Source of the DNA: JASFQI01 sp050115555
Lineage (GTDB): Bacteria > Desulfobacterota > DSM-4660 > Desulfatiglandales > HGW-15
Length of the DNA stretch: 5,580 nucleotides
Assembly (NCBI GenBank): GCA_050115555.1
Contig: JASFQI010000336.1
Span: 1 to 5,580, forward strand
Direction of reading: 5' to 3'
Part shown: positions 5,471-5,580 of the stretch, in pieces
How the letters are laid out: every line of letters begins with the position of its first letter
Numbering within the stretch: the first letter of the stretch is position 1
Program-made: the position numbers and the translations under genes
Notes under the pieces: model-generated
Told to the model about the DNA's origin: nothing
The model's database searches: none
Seen by the model: only the letters and a program-made list of their open reading frames with translations

Positions 5471-5580
5471 ATGACTGGAAAGGCGTTCTTTATTGACACG
5501 ACCTTGTGTACCGGCTGCCGGGGCTGTCAGATCGCCTGCAAGCAGTGGAATCAGCTGCCGGCCACCGAGACGGAGAACTG
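5471..5580 (+). CDS. fdnH: Formate dehydrogenase iron-sulfur (beta) subunit, N-terminal fragment
   Basis: The first 36 residues begin MTGKAFFIDTTLCTGCRGC, followed by QIACKQWNQLP; the gene continues past the window. C13-x2-C16-x2-C19-x3-C23 is a ferredoxin-type [4Fe-4S] motif, and the CKQWN context is typical of the electron-transfer subunit that receives electrons from the selenoprotein alpha subunit. Compared with E. coli FdnH there is no N-terminal extension before the first cluster, which is the shorter form I associate with deltaproteobacterial FdhB-like subunits. The ATG is 13 bases after the alpha stop and has a near-ideal ribosome binding site. Whether a C-terminal membrane anchor (as in FdnH) or a cytochrome subunit follows cannot be seen. 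The subunit assignment is firm from context; the exact name (fdnH, fdoH or fdhB) is not. Confidence 0.9.
   Translation, partial: MTGKAFFIDTTLCTGCRGCQIACKQWNQLPATETEN

Noticed and set aside
2239..5499. A 1086-codon open frame on the minus strand covering the whole formate dehydrogenase gene
   Set aside because: It is in exact codon register with the sense gene, so its codons are reverse complements of sense codons. It stays open because the sense gene uses no TTA, CTA or TCA codons. Its translation has no recognisable family motif.

Overview
The window looks like part of a bacterial chromosome with high GC content (roughly 60% by eye). It holds three genes or gene parts and the start of a fourth, all on the + strand. 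The formate dehydrogenase subunits resemble those of Desulfobacterota (deltaproteobacterial) anaerobes, and the large subunit is a selenoprotein. That makes an anaerobic or syntrophic/sulfate-reducing type of bacterium plausible, but the lineage is an inference from protein resemblance only.

Layout. Positions 1-975 are the 3' part of an ornithine aminotransferase gene (rocD); its start lies before the window. After a 116-bp gap with a nested inverted repeat comes 1092-1709, a small FMN-binding protein of the pyridoxamine 5'-phosphate oxidase/NimA-like superfamily. Positions 1710-2397 are a 688-bp gap without a convincing gene. It contains a 13-bp palindrome, an AT-rich promoter-like island with three TTGACA hexamers, and then about 460 bp rich in inverted repeats. 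This looks like a long structured leader of the following operon.

Positions 2398-5457 encode the catalytic subunit of a formate dehydrogenase-N type enzyme (1019 residues). It has a Tat signal, a [4Fe-4S] cluster motif, a molybdopterin domain, and an in-frame UGA at 2971-2973 that should be read as selenocysteine (residue 192). A SECIS-like hairpin lies immediately 3' of the UGA. A naive gene call breaks this single gene into a 191-aa piece and an 811-aa piece. Thirteen bases downstream, behind a very strong ribosome binding site, the electron-transfer (beta) iron-sulfur subunit begins at 5471 and runs out of the window.

How the parts work together: the alpha subunit oxidises formate to CO2 at a Mo/W-bis-MGD-selenocysteine site outside the cytoplasmic membrane and passes electrons to the iron-sulfur beta subunit. 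A membrane cytochrome or other partner may follow beyond the window. The two upstream genes have no evident link to formate metabolism. No mobile element, CRISPR array, tRNA or rRNA was seen. No clearly new system is present; the least explained part is the long, structured, possibly regulatory leader of the formate dehydrogenase operon.
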